From the NCBI RefSeq assembly GCF_000336635.1, contig NZ_AOLY01000018.1:1-49610 (forward strand): a stretch of DNA of 49,610 bases, in the 5' to 3' direction. Shown in pieces: positions 24,879 to 33,313 of the stretch (positions are counted from its first letter, which is position 1; each line of letters starts with the position of its first letter). Origin of the DNA: Haloarcula japonica DSM 6131. Lineage in GTDB: Archaea > Halobacteriota > Halobacteria > Halobacteriales > Haloarculaceae. The notes under the pieces were generated by a model. The model ran no database searches. It was given only the letters and a program-made list of their open reading frames with translations, and had not been told where the DNA came from. Position numbers and translations under genes: made by a program.

Positions 24879-27725
24879 ATGTCGGATCCGCTACCGACGT
24901 TTGCTATTGGCGTCGGACAGGCCGGTATCGCCATGATGAACACGCTCGCAGAGACGGTTGAGCGAAACGAGAGTGAGGAGTTTTTCGATTACTTTGCCAT
25001 CGATACTGACGGGGATACGCTCAGTAGCGTCCCACCAGGTACGACTCGAGTGCGTCTCAACGTTTCTGATGCCCACCTTGACGAAGATATGGCTACCTAT
25101 CCATATCTGACGGAGGATACGGAAGTGGGTGGAAAGGGGGCAGAGCGTCAACGTCCCGTCGGCCGGTACAAGCTCGATAGCCGGGGGCACGAGACGTTCG
25201 ACGATTACTTCGAGTCATTGTGGTACGATATCCTCGAACACTACCAGGAAGTCGACTACACCTTCCGGGAGGATCGGGACTCCTACAACATCTTCCTGCT
25301 CCACTCGCTCGGTGGCGGCACAGGGAGCGGAACCTTCTCGCTGCTCTCGGCGATGCTGAATCGGATCGCCCAGCGCATCGAAGATCAGAACGACAACGTC
25401 GACGTGTATGTAGGCGGTGTCGGTGTCGCTCCACAGGTCGACTTCGACCCCGAAGTCACGGATCCGCCGGGCGAAAAGATGTACTATCCCAATTCCTACT
25501 CTTCGCTGAGTGACCTGAGTAACCTGCTTGATGCTGACGACGAAGCACTCGATATCCCAATTTACTCAAAGAGTTTCGGTCAGGGTGGAACCCTCTCAGA
25601 CATCGACGAACGCGTCGAAGAGTCGTTCACGGGCGACGCGATTCCCATCGAGCGAATCCCGTACAACGATTACTGGCTGATCGGTGTCGATGAGAACCTC
25701 ATCACCAGTGGTACCGGGACTGACTTTATCGAGGGCTATCGGGAGCAGATCAACCGGCGAGTGGCAGAGAGCATATATGCACTCTCTGAGATGGAACAGT
25801 CCGTCGAAAATTGGTCCAGCCGGGCCAAAGGGACGGCACCACTCGGAACAGTAGGCCATGCCCAGCTTCAAGTCCCTCACGAGCAGGTGCGTGAGTTCTG
25901 CAAGATGAAGGACGAGCGTGAGGAGAAGAAAACGCTCGTCACGGAGACGATCCCGAGCCAGCTGGAGGACCTCCGTTCAGAGAAGAACGACCTGGAGGAG
26001 ATCAAGCAGGACCCGACAACGGTCAACGAACATCTCGACGACGTCTCCGACTGGCAGCAGAACTTCCGTGGGCGCTTCGAATCGCAGCTCGGAGCCGGCA
26101 ACGCCCTTGTCAGAAACAGCACGGCGGAGGACGTCGAACGCGTTCTCGATGCTATCGAGGCGGAAGCAAGCCCGGATGAACCGGAAGAAGAGGGTGAAGA
26201 AGCGTCGGACGAACCGGAGGACATCGACGACATTCGTGCTGACCAGCGGCCAGAGTTGCTTCTACTCGCAACGGAGATTCTGGAGGAGATGCTTCAGACG
26301 CCGAATGCTGCGCCCGCTGTCGAAGACCACTGGGAAGAAATCGTGTCGAGTCAGTGGCGGACCTACGACATGGCGGATCGGACCAAGTTCGGGGGCAGTG
26401 CTACGTCGACTCTCGAAGGGAAGGTGGAGGCACTCAAGACCTTCTACGACGAGAAAATCGATGAATTCCAGGAGGAACTCGAGAATGTGGATCTCGGGAC
26501 GATCGGACAGGTTCAGGAGTTCTTCCCGCCATGGCATCCCCTGACCGAAAGCGATCGTGAAGCAGCTGAACAGAAGCTCGATAAACTGCGCGAGAGTCGG
26601 GATGATCTTCTTGAAGCAGATGGCCGGTATCAGCGGGTTCAGGGGATGAAAGAAGCCGTGCAGAGCCGTCGCAATCGAGCGAAGAACCTCCTCGACGACA
26701 AAGTCAGTTCGGTGAACTCGCTGATTACTGCACGTGAGTCGGAGAAAGAGGAGGCGAAGAATCGGATCGAAGCACTCGACCGATCTATTGAACAGGAGAA
26801 GGACGAACTCGCCAGCGAGGGGACCGGCAAACGTCTGGGTATCTTCCCGCTCCGTCGGGACATGCTCGATGACGAGGAGCTAACTCTTCAGCGGGTCGAT
26901 GACGAGCTCAACAGTCTGGACGATTACGTGACCCAGGGCTTCATCGACGAACGGAAGGTCCGAAACGGCATCAACCAATGGCTCAGTAACGCCACGAGCT
27001 GGGAAGAGCCGGTCTTCGACATGAACTACTCGGAAACCGACCGGGGGGAAGAAAAGAACCCACGACAGGAGATGTGGCTTCTGTACCACGAGGACAACGA
27101 GCAGTATGCTGTCGAAGGCGTCGACACTATGATCGGGGGTACTACCCGGCGGTCGGGAAGCGACAATATGATCGACTATATCAACGATCCCTACTCTATC
27201 TCGTTTGTTTCCTTCCATAACCGAGGGCCAGTAGAGGCGCTCACCCTCTATCAGCGGCTTCGTGATATGGCGGATCGAGGGCAACTCGATCCAATGGCGG
27301 GGAAGTATCGGGACTACCGACAAGCATTCGCGTACCCTGAGTGGTACGACCGAAATATTCGCCTAGCATTCCAGATCAAGTCGCGAATCGAGATCCCACG
27401 GCCGCCAGAACTAGATATAGGCCGAGTGAAGAAGTCTGAGATGAGCGAGGGCGAAAAGAAGAACTTCATCAAGCAGACCGGGTTGGATACCTATATGTGG
27501 CGAGGGACGATGTGGGAAGACTACGAATTTGGTGACGAGGATGAAGTCTTCGATGGGTGGGATCGAACTCTGGAGGGAATCACATTTACCAGTCTTCAGC
27601 AGGCTACCCCCGATCCCGACCTGAAAAGTCGGTGGTTGGCCGGACAAGCCGACTGGGAAGACATCCTCCAAGCGTACCAAGAGAATTTAGAGGATAGGGA
27701 GCAGCTCCAGATCTCATTCGAATAA
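24879..27725 (+). CDS. Tubulin/FtsZ-superfamily GTPase with very long coiled coil (paralogue 2)
   Basis: A 948-residue protein. The GTPase core has GVGQAG at 11-16, SLGGGTGSG at 143-151 and YYPNSYSSLSDL about 60 residues later. It shares RQRPVGRYKLDS (90-101) and NDYWLIGVDEN with the 771-residue paralogue. After the core come acidic and coiled-coil stretches (about 340-460 and 540-660) and a C-terminal domain (about 660-940) rich in Trp and Tyr, including RGPVEALTLYQRL. The size is far beyond FtsZ, CetZ or TubZ. Having two paralogues beside dedicated membrane proteins suggests that they copolymerise or bridge membrane and filament, but this is an inference. Confidence 0.87.
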   Translation: MSDPLPTFAIGVGQAGIAMMNTLAETVERNESEEFFDYFAIDTDGDTLSSVPPGTTRVRLNVSDAHLDEDMATYPYLTEDTEVGGKGAERQRPVGRYKLDSRGHETFDDYFESLWYDILEHYQEVDYTFREDRDSYNIFLLHSLGGGTGSGTFSLLSAMLNRIAQRIEDQNDNVDVYVGGVGVAPQVDFDPEVTDPPGEKMYYPNSYSSLSDLSNLLDADDEALDIPIYSKSFGQGGTLSDIDERVEESFTGDAIPIERIPYNDYWLIGVDENLITSGTGTDFIEGYREQINRRVAESIYALSEMEQSVENWSSRAKGTAPLGTVGHAQLQVPHEQVREFCKMKDEREEKKTLVTETIPSQLEDLRSEKNDLEEIKQDPTTVNEHLDDVSDWQQNFRGRFESQLGAGNALVRNSTAEDVERVLDAIEAEASPDEPEEEGEEASDEPEDIDDIRADQRPELLLLATEILEEMLQTPNAAPAVEDHWEEIVSSQWRTYDMADRTKFGGSATSTLEGKVEALKTFYDEKIDEFQEELENVDLGTIGQVQEFFPPWHPLTESDREAAEQKLDKLRESRDDLLEADGRYQRVQGMKEAVQSRRNRAKNLLDDKVSSVNSLITARESEKEEAKNRIEALDRSIEQEKDELASEGTGKRLGIFPLRRDMLDDEELTLQRVDDELNSLDDYVTQGFIDERKVRNGINQWLSNATSWEEPVFDMNYSETDRGEEKNPRQEMWLLYHEDNEQYAVEGVDTMIGGTTRRSGSDNMIDYINDPYSISFVSFHNRGPVEALTLYQRLRDMADRGQLDPMAGKYRDYRQAFAYPEWYDRNIRLAFQIKSRIEIPRPPELDIGRVKKSEMSEGEKKNFIKQTGLDTYMWRGTMWEDYEFGDEDEVFDGWDRTLEGITFTSLQQATPDPDLKSRWLAGQADWEDILQAYQENLEDREQLQISFE

Positions 27726-27755
27726 ACAATCCAGCAACGACTGTTTGACGGGACG

Positions 27756-27780
27756 GATCTCTCCACCGGGATGAGAGATC
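27756..27780. repeat. Perfect 8-bp inverted repeat after tubulin-like gene 2
   Basis: GATCTCTC (27756-27763) and GAGAGATC (27773-27780) form a perfect stem with a 9-base loop, about 30 bases after the stop codon. No T-run follows, so it may be a 3' end structure or an operator before thyA rather than a typical terminator. Confidence 0.35.
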
Positions 27781-27938
27781 GCAATTCTCAGGAATCCCTT
27801 GTGACCCCCTACTATGGCCGCTTACGGTCGTCGAACGCCGAATCCCGTTCTCGTTCTCTCATTACCCACCCCTATCCAAGGTAATCAGCGAAAGTGACCA
27901 TAGAACTTTTTCAGTGGGCTTCTAATCTGCAAACGGCC

Positions 27939-28994
27939 ATGGAAAAGTATCATAATTTGGTACAGAGAATTCTTAGAGGCGGACATTACAAGAAAAATCG
28001 CACAAAAGTCGATACAATAGCGGATTTCGGCCACCACTACGAAATTAATCTAGCAAAGGGATATCCCCTATTAACTACTAAGAAGATGGACACTTTCCGG
28101 TGGGATTCAATGCTCCATGAGCTCGTCTGGTATTTATCTGGAGACCATCATGTCCGCAAGTTGCGTGAAAAAACAGCGATTTGGAATTCGTGGGCAGATG
28201 AAGATGGAAACCTTCCAAGCGCCTATGGGAGATTCTGGCGTCGTTTCCCAATACCGGAGAACAAAGCGCAATTACCAGGGGAAGCATGGGCAAGCGAAGA
28301 GTCTCCCTGGGTTCAGCGTGATGATGAGACGGGTACACTGGTCTTCGACCAGTTGGGTTACGTAGTGGATACACTCAAAGGAAAAAACCCCGATCGAGAC
28401 CGTCATTCCCGGCGGCTGGTCGTATCAGCGTGGCACCCAGCAAACACGGGACCCTCAGCACTCCCCCCCTGTCATTATACCTTTGTCATCAATGTCCAGG
28501 CAGGGAAGCTGAATTGTCATCTCACCCAGCGATCCGCAGATATTGCTTTAGGTGTCCCATTCAATATTGCGGCCTACGCGTTACTGGCACGAGTTCTAAG
28601 TGAGGTGACTGATATAGCTCTGGGAAAGTTTTCGCATACACTTGTGGACGCCCACATTTATTGTGGACAAGAGGAACGGGGCGAGTGGTACTCTGAGAAC
28701 CTAAGCGAGTTTCAAGATCACCTCGCTAACGTGAATAGCAAAGAAGAGTATCGAAGTGTCCGGAACTGGGTTTTAGAAAACGCTCCCCCTGAGCAGACAA
28801 CAGAGGTTGACGCAGGTAGTCACAATTACGGCTATGACCATGTTCCCGGCCTCCTTGAACAACTGGCTCGGGATCCACTTGATCGGCCCAGAGTGGAACT
28901 TGATATTGAGTCCCTCGGAGAGTTCTCTTATGAAAATGTGACCCTTCAGGATTACGATAGCCATAGTGATTTGAGATTTGAAGTTGCAGAATGA
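27939..28994 (+). CDS. thyA: Thymidylate synthase
   Basis: A 351-residue ThyA, which methylates dUMP to dTMP using methylene-tetrahydrofolate. The catalytic cysteine is in PPCHYTFV (C178), preceded by DRHSRRLVVSAWHP and followed by QRSADIALGVPFNIAA, all diagnostic; the YGRFWRRF motif lies near 96-103. I chose ATG at 27939 (MEKYHNLVQRIL), which matches the usual ThyA N-terminus; an in-frame GTG at 27894 would add 15 residues. It is longer than E. coli ThyA (264), with insertions around 105-150. It overlaps the dihydrofolate reductase gene (ATGA), which regenerates its folate. It is clearly less GC-rich than the conjugation operon, which fits acquisition by transfer. Confidence 0.93.
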   Translation: MEKYHNLVQRILRGGHYKKNRTKVDTIADFGHHYEINLAKGYPLLTTKKMDTFRWDSMLHELVWYLSGDHHVRKLREKTAIWNSWADEDGNLPSAYGRFWRRFPIPENKAQLPGEAWASEESPWVQRDDETGTLVFDQLGYVVDTLKGKNPDRDRHSRRLVVSAWHPANTGPSALPPCHYTFVINVQAGKLNCHLTQRSADIALGVPFNIAAYALLARVLSEVTDIALGKFSHTLVDAHIYCGQEERGEWYSENLSEFQDHLANVNSKEEYRSVRNWVLENAPPEQTTEVDAGSHNYGYDHVPGLLEQLARDPLDRPRVELDIESLGEFSYENVTLQDYDSHSDLRFEVAE

Positions 28995-29506
28995 ACCGTG
29001 AGAGAACTATGGACCTCGTAATTATCGCTGCAGTAGCTGATAACGGTGTTATCGGTCACAACGGTGAACTTCCATGGCACTATCCTCAAGATCTGAAACA
29101 TTTTAGAGCCGAAACCATCGGGAGCCCGGTTATTATGGGGAGAAAGACGTTTGAAAGCATAGAGAAGCGTCTGGGTCAACCACTTCCGGAACGGAAGAAT
29201 ATTGTCCTAACCCGCAACGGAGTATCTTCGGACCAAGAGAGAGTGATAGAGGTAGGGAGTATTGATGAGGCCCTTGAAGAGGCAAAAAACGAGAGTAAGG
29301 AACAGGCCTATGTCATAGGTGGTCGATCGACTTATGAGGAATTTTTAAATCGAGGAATAGTAGATTACTTACTTATTACGCATATTCCTAGAAAATATAA
29401 TGGCGATACGCAGTGGCCCGGTCCCGATTTCTCGGAACTTGATTGTATAGATTGTCGGAATATTAGTGAAGCGCTGGTTGTTTCAAAATACAGGATCAAC
29501 CCGTAG
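28991..29506 (+). CDS. folA: Dihydrofolate reductase
   Basis: A 171-residue DHFR, which reduces dihydrofolate made by ThyA. Motifs: IIAAVADNGVIGHNGELPWH near the start, with PWHYPQDLKHF (the acidic substrate-binding Asp), VIMGRKTFESI (NADPH site), and YVIGGRSTYEEFL. The ATG at 28991 overlaps the thyA stop. A second ATG at 29009 (MDLVII) gives the conventional N-terminus, so the first six residues are uncertain. Haloarchaea often pair thyA with a DHFR (hdr) gene. Confidence 0.93.
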   Translation: MNRERTMDLVIIAAVADNGVIGHNGELPWHYPQDLKHFRAETIGSPVIMGRKTFESIEKRLGQPLPERKNIVLTRNGVSSDQERVIEVGSIDEALEEAKNESKEQAYVIGGRSTYEEFLNRGIVDYLLITHIPRKYNGDTQWPGPDFSELDCIDCRNISEALVVSKYRINP

Positions 29507-29622
29507 TGGAAATTAAGAAAAGAACCATACAGTTAGCCAAAGTCGCCTTACCCTCTCAGTTGTATTTGCTTATCTTCGTCCGCTGTCTGAAGAATCGGGG
29601 CATAGTCATAGAATATTAGCAA

Positions 29623-30081
29623 CTATTCCTCTCTTACAGAAGCCCACTCCTCTCGAAGTAGGTCTTCTAAAGTCTCCTGCTCCTCAGTACTTAGATTGAT
29701 ACCATAATTCCCAAGAATCTGCTCCAACTCGTTCCGAGCCGTTTTAATCCGGAGTTCTTTATTGTGTGATAGAGCATCGCACATCAGTCTCCGCTGTCTC
29801 TCTATCTCGTCCACCAATTGGTTCACAAAAAGATCAAATGGACTTAGCCTGGCCAATATTACAGCATAATGGTTCTTTTTTGGTATTATTCCCTCCGATT
29901 CCAATTTCCGGTAAAATCTATCCCCTCTCACATACTTGATGCTTAGAAGAAAGAGTCCGAGCGTAAAGGGGATTGCCAATATCACTTTCGTATTAATCAC
30001 TAAACCTATAGTATTTAATAACAGAAGAATGCCGTTAATTTCAACTAAAGTGTCGCGATCTATATCTGAAGAGAGGGACAT
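29623..30081 (-). CDS. Two-helix membrane protein with cytosolic helical domain
   Basis: A 152-residue protein with two membrane helices near 15-50 (GILLLLNTIGLVI and VILAIPFTLGLFLLSI) and a cytosolic C-terminal part made of amphipathic helices (VDEIERQRRLMCDALSH, LSTEEQETLEDLLREEW). Family not recognised. It starts 23 bases after the DCD-like gene on the same strand and is probably in one operon with it. Confidence 0.6.
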   Translation of the reverse strand: MSLSSDIDRDTLVEINGILLLLNTIGLVINTKVILAIPFTLGLFLLSIKYVRGDRFYRKLESEGIIPKKNHYAVILARLSPFDLFVNQLVDEIERQRRLMCDALSHNKELRIKTARNELEQILGNYGINLSTEEQETLEDLLREEWASVREE

Positions 30082-30104
30082 TAGTTAAACGCTCTTCTCC
30101 TTAA

Positions 30105-30791
30105 TTATTCTATCTTATTAAGTAACTCTGCGTACTTCTCTTCAAGCTCCTCAATTCGCTCAAGAAGAATTTCTCGGTCCCGTCTAGCTGCTGACTGAAC
30201 GTCCTTTTCTCTGAATCGTGGTTCAGACAGATTACGCCCATCTTCAAGTGTTTGTTCATCCAGAGTCGTGGTCACCGAAACATATTCGAAAATCACATAG
30301 GCAATAATATCCCCCTCTTGGATCTCAATGCCTGCATCTTTTTTTCCAGTATTATTACCGGTTTTTTTGCCATCTCTTGGTTCAGTTACTCTACTTTCTT
30401 TTTTATTGTTAGATATTGCAATACGCAACGGTTCCCCTCCTTGCCAGTTTGTATCAATTGGCCCAGTCCCAACATCTTGTGCACCTCGTACAAAACTGTT
30501 CGGGGGATAAATACGGCCAAAAATGCGGATTGGATACTCTTTACCGATTTCACGAGTTGTTACGTCTTCTTTAGTAAGGAATAATTTGGTTTCTCCCGGG
30601 CGGATAGTCGCTGTAGATTCCTTTGTTCGTTCATAAGTAGAGTTCCCCTCAATAGTTTTCGTTCTCTTTTCAGTTATCCCGCCGTATCTCAAGGGCACCT
30701 TAATATCCTCGAACGGAGCGTCTTCATGAGCATTCTTCACCAATCCTTTCTCAATATAAAACTCCAGTTCTTTACCGGACAGGACGTTCAT
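30105..30791 (-). CDS. DCD/dUTPase-fold protein lacking the catalytic glutamate
   Basis: A 228-residue protein whose start (MNVLSGKELEFYIEKGL) parallels the Dcd start ([16 protein letters not shown]), and whose middle (SFVRGAQDVGTGPIDTNWQ, then GGEPLRIAIS) aligns with the Dcd active-site block ([16 protein letters not shown]). By eye the Dcd catalytic Glu position is Ala or Ile here and the DPGF turn is DTNW, so it is probably not a deaminase. The last 40 residues form a coiled coil (LLERIEELEEKYAELL). I chose ATG at 30791: the TATA-like box predicts initiation near 30803, downstream of the earlier ATG at 30815. It may be a regulatory or structural partner of Dcd, or a nucleotide sensor. Confidence 0.65.
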   Translation of the reverse strand: MNVLSGKELEFYIEKGLVKNAHEDAPFEDIKVPLRYGGITEKRTKTIEGNSTYERTKESTATIRPGETKLFLTKEDVTTREIGKEYPIRIFGRIYPPNSFVRGAQDVGTGPIDTNWQGGEPLRIAISNNKKESRVTEPRDGKKTGNNTGKKDAGIEIQEGDIIAYVIFEYVSVTTTLDEQTLEDGRNLSEPRFREKDVQSAARRDREILLERIEELEEKYAELLNKIE

Positions 30792-30825
30792 GGTTGTAAG
30801 TGATAACAGACCCAACCCCCAGAAA

Positions 30826-30834
30826 CATAATAAG
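30826..30834 (-). promoter_or_regulatory. TATA-like box for the DCD-fold gene
   Basis: CTTATTATG on the minus strand, about 27 bases before a predicted start near 30803. This decides the translational start at 30791 and implies a leader of about 12 bases. Confidence 0.45.
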
Positions 30835-30935
30835 TGTTCCGGGAAATTAATAACCGGATGGCAAACTATTTCCTGTCTTTTCTACCTTGAGAGGTCACCG
30901 CTCTTGGGGACAATCTGATAATCGAGACGATTTAA

Positions 30936-31556
30936 TTAGAACCCATCAGTATCATCAGGCGTGGAGTCTGTTTCTTCTTCAATAAATTCAGGGTCATTCT
31001 GAAGCCTTGTCGCCTGTGGGCCCAACTGATTTTGATATTTGGACTCTCGGCCGTGACCATACGGGCGCTCAGCGGGTGTTTGGAGCTTCTGGAAACTCAG
31101 TTGTGCAATACGCATATCAGGGTGCAGGGCAACCGGGGAATTGCCTAGATTAGAAAGCTCAAGTGTAAGTTCCCCTTTAAAACCGGGGTCGACGACGCCG
31201 GCTGTCGCATGGACAACCACGCCCAGACGACCCATAGAGGACCGCCCATTCAAGTGAGCAACGAGATCGCGCGGGATCTCAACTCGTTCCCTTAGCGTCC
31301 CAAGCACAAACTCACCCGCGTGAAGGATGAACTCACCATCCTCCTCAATATCAACTTCCGTGGTGTATTTTTCCGGCATTTCATCAACCGTCGGGTCCAC
31401 ACACGATATATTACCGTTATTAAAAGTTCGGAACTTCTGACCGAGACGGACATCCACCGTTGCCGGTTGAATCTGGAGATCAGGATCAGCCAGCGGTTCG
31501 ATTACCAGATCTCCGTCCTCTAGCCTGTTTTTGATATCGACATCGGAGAGCATCAT
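30936..31556 (-). CDS. dcd: dCTP deaminase
   Basis: A 206-residue DCD-family enzyme, converting dCTP to dUTP (or directly to dUMP in bifunctional forms) and so feeding ThyA. Motifs: [62 protein letters not shown] (catalytic Glu in TLEL) and [10 protein letters not shown]. The tail is acidic. I chose ATG at 31556: a TATA-like box (31583-31591) predicts initiation near 31560, excluding the longer form that starts at 31583. It is monocistronic and faces the HD hydrolase gene divergently. Confidence 0.93.
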   Translation of the reverse strand: MMLSDVDIKNRLEDGDLVIEPLADPDLQIQPATVDVRLGQKFRTFNNGNISCVDPTVDEMPEKYTTEVDIEEDGEFILHAGEFVLGTLRERVEIPRDLVAHLNGRSSMGRLGVVVHATAGVVDPGFKGELTLELSNLGNSPVALHPDMRIAQLSFQKLQTPAERPYGHGRESKYQNQLGPQATRLQNDPEFIEEETDSTPDDTDGF

Positions 31557-31582
31557 TGTTGTCCAATTCGATTGGGCGCACA

Positions 31583-31591
31583 CTCATAAAG
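31583..31591 (-). promoter_or_regulatory. TATA-like box for dcd
   Basis: CTTTATGAG on the minus strand, about 27-30 bases before the dcd ATG at 31556; predicts a nearly leaderless transcript. Confidence 0.5.
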
Positions 31592-31695
31592 TTGCCTACC
31601 TCTGGGCGTAGGTAGTAGGCCAAAACGGCAGTTGGATTCGGTTCTTTCGGCCCACGCGTTTAATAACAGCAGAGCCTGTAGACACTATCCATAGC

Positions 31696-32907
31696 ATGTT
31701 CACAATAAAGGACGCGATCCATGATCATATTGATGTTAGCGGTGTCGCAGCCGATCTCCTCGATACACCTATTGTACAGCGACTAAGACGGGTCAGACAA
31801 CTGGGAACTGCCTCCCTTGTATATCCCTCCGCCAACCATTCTCGATTCGAACACAGTTTGGGCGTATATTACCTTGCAGATGAAGTAGCGAAACATTTAG
31901 ATCTCGACGAGAATCACGCAGAGTGTCTTCGGGCTGCCGCCATATTACACGATACCGGTCACGGGCCTTTCAGCCATGTCACCGAGCCGGTATTCGAGAG
32001 GCATCTCGGTAAAGATCACGACGATATTTATAATCTACTTTCCAATAGCCAAGCTCGTGAGATTCTTGAAAATCACGGGATTAATTTTGAATATATCTCA
32101 GAATTAGTTGGCGGAAATGAAAAATACGGGCAGCTGATTGCTGGGGATCTTGATGTTGACCGTATGGACTATCTTGCTCGCGATGCCCATCACACAGGTG
32201 TTCCCTACGGAACGATTGACCACGAACAGCTGATACGGTCATTAACGTTTATAGATTCACAGCTAGTGATCAAAGAAGGAAATATACAGGTTGCAGAGAA
32301 TGTCCTGACCGCCCGTGCCCTAATGGATCCAACAGTCTATCATCACCATACCGCACGGATTGCGGAATTAATGCTCCTCCGAGCAACAGAGCGCCTCATC
32401 AAGGCGAACGAACTTGCACCAAAAGACCTGAGGAGGATTGATGACTATGATCTTATAACAACTCTCCGGAGCCATCCAGAAACCTCCAAAATGGCTACAC
32501 GCTTGGACAACCGGAATCTGTTCAAGCGAGCTGTATGGCTTGAAACAGACGCAATTCCAGAAAGTCTTAGAGGTTTTAGTTACCAAGAGATAATCCAATT
32601 TGAGCGAGAAATAGCTCAAGCTGCTGGTATTAATCCGGAGACAGTATTGATAGACATCCCCCACAAAATGGGGCTCCCAGAATCAGAGACACAGATAGAA
32701 AAAAATGGGGAAGTCACTCTCCTTCGGGAACAGTCACAGATCATCGGAGCATTAGAAGGGGCTGTCAAGAATCAACGGCGCTTGGGGATTTATACTGAAG
32801 AATCCAGTATATCTGCTGTCAGAGAAGTCGCAGACGACATACTGGACATCAAGATCAATGGAAGGTACGTCAAAGAACGTGAAGGAGATAGTAATTCATT
32901 AGTCTAA
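31696..32907 (+). CDS. HD-domain phosphohydrolase (dNTPase/SAMHD1-like)
   Basis: A 403-residue HD-superfamily hydrolase. It starts with the family's IKDAIHDHIDV and LLDTPIVQRLRRVRQLG, then SRFEHSLGVYYLA (first His), AAILHDTGHGPFSHVTE (HD pair and the GPFSH block) and GDLDVDRMDYLARDAHHTG (last Asp). These match dGTPase/SAMHD1-like dNTP triphosphohydrolases (YwfO/HDIG-type). It would remove dNTPs or nucleotides. Together with thyA, folA and dcd it forms a nucleotide-balance cassette. The gene is AT-richer than the conjugation operon. Which nucleotide it cuts cannot be read from the sequence. Confidence 0.87.
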   Translation: MFTIKDAIHDHIDVSGVAADLLDTPIVQRLRRVRQLGTASLVYPSANHSRFEHSLGVYYLADEVAKHLDLDENHAECLRAAAILHDTGHGPFSHVTEPVFERHLGKDHDDIYNLLSNSQAREILENHGINFEYISELVGGNEKYGQLIAGDLDVDRMDYLARDAHHTGVPYGTIDHEQLIRSLTFIDSQLVIKEGNIQVAENVLTARALMDPTVYHHHTARIAELMLLRATERLIKANELAPKDLRRIDDYDLITTLRSHPETSKMATRLDNRNLFKRAVWLETDAIPESLRGFSYQEIIQFEREIAQAAGINPETVLIDIPHKMGLPESETQIEKNGEVTLLREQSQIIGALEGAVKNQRRLGIYTEESSISAVREVADDILDIKINGRYVKEREGDSNSLV

Positions 32908-32931
32908 ATCTGGAGAATTGCAACTGCTGCC

Positions 32932-33270
32932 TCAACGATACCGGGGGTGAAGCCACACCAGTCGCTGCCTGATTTTGTGTTCCCACACAGTCTCAGAAGT
33001 CTTTTGTCGCCACAGAGACTCTGCAAAACGATTCTGCGTTCCGTGTTTATTAAATGGGATCGCGACAATTTCTCTACGATCCTCCTGATAGAATACTGCT
33101 TTTTCTCCGCCCCGCAATATCCCTACAAGATGTTTTCGGTCTGTTTCCTCTTTGAGAAGAGCTTGGGCCATTTTGTCTATATGGACACCTCTACGGAACT
33201 GACTAAGCTCACTAAAGAGGGATTCAAAGACTAATTGTCGCTGAATAGTTGGGTTCTCCTGGTCAAACAT
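32932..33270 (-). CDS. Small basic protein, unknown function
   Basis: A 112-residue protein (start MFDQENPTIQRQLVFESLF) with an N-terminal helical part and a C-terminal part ending KIRQRLVWLHPRYR. Its net charge is less acidic than that of typical haloarchaeal proteins. The start at 33270 rests on TTATAAAG (33291-33298), about 27 bases upstream, implying a leaderless message; the frame remains open to 33384 but that would start upstream of the promoter. It converges with the HD hydrolase gene, 24 bases apart. No domain recognised. Confidence 0.6.
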   Translation of the reverse strand: MFDQENPTIQRQLVFESLFSELSQFRRGVHIDKMAQALLKEETDRKHLVGILRGGEKAVFYQEDRREIVAIPFNKHGTQNRFAESLWRQKTSETVWEHKIRQRLVWLHPRYR

Positions 33271-33290
33271 ACTAGACCCAAATCGTCGTT

Positions 33291-33298
33291 CTTTATAA
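33291..33298 (-). promoter_or_regulatory. TATA-like box for the small basic protein gene
   Basis: TTATAAAG on the minus strand, centred about 25 bases before the ATG at 33270. Confidence 0.5.
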
Positions 33299-33313
33299 CA
33301 TTCTGGGCCCGCC

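Noticed and set aside
17567-27725. Identification of the tubulin-like proteins as FtsZ or CetZ cell-division proteins
   Set aside because: They are twice the size and have large coiled-coil regions; the GTPase signature is shared but the family is different.
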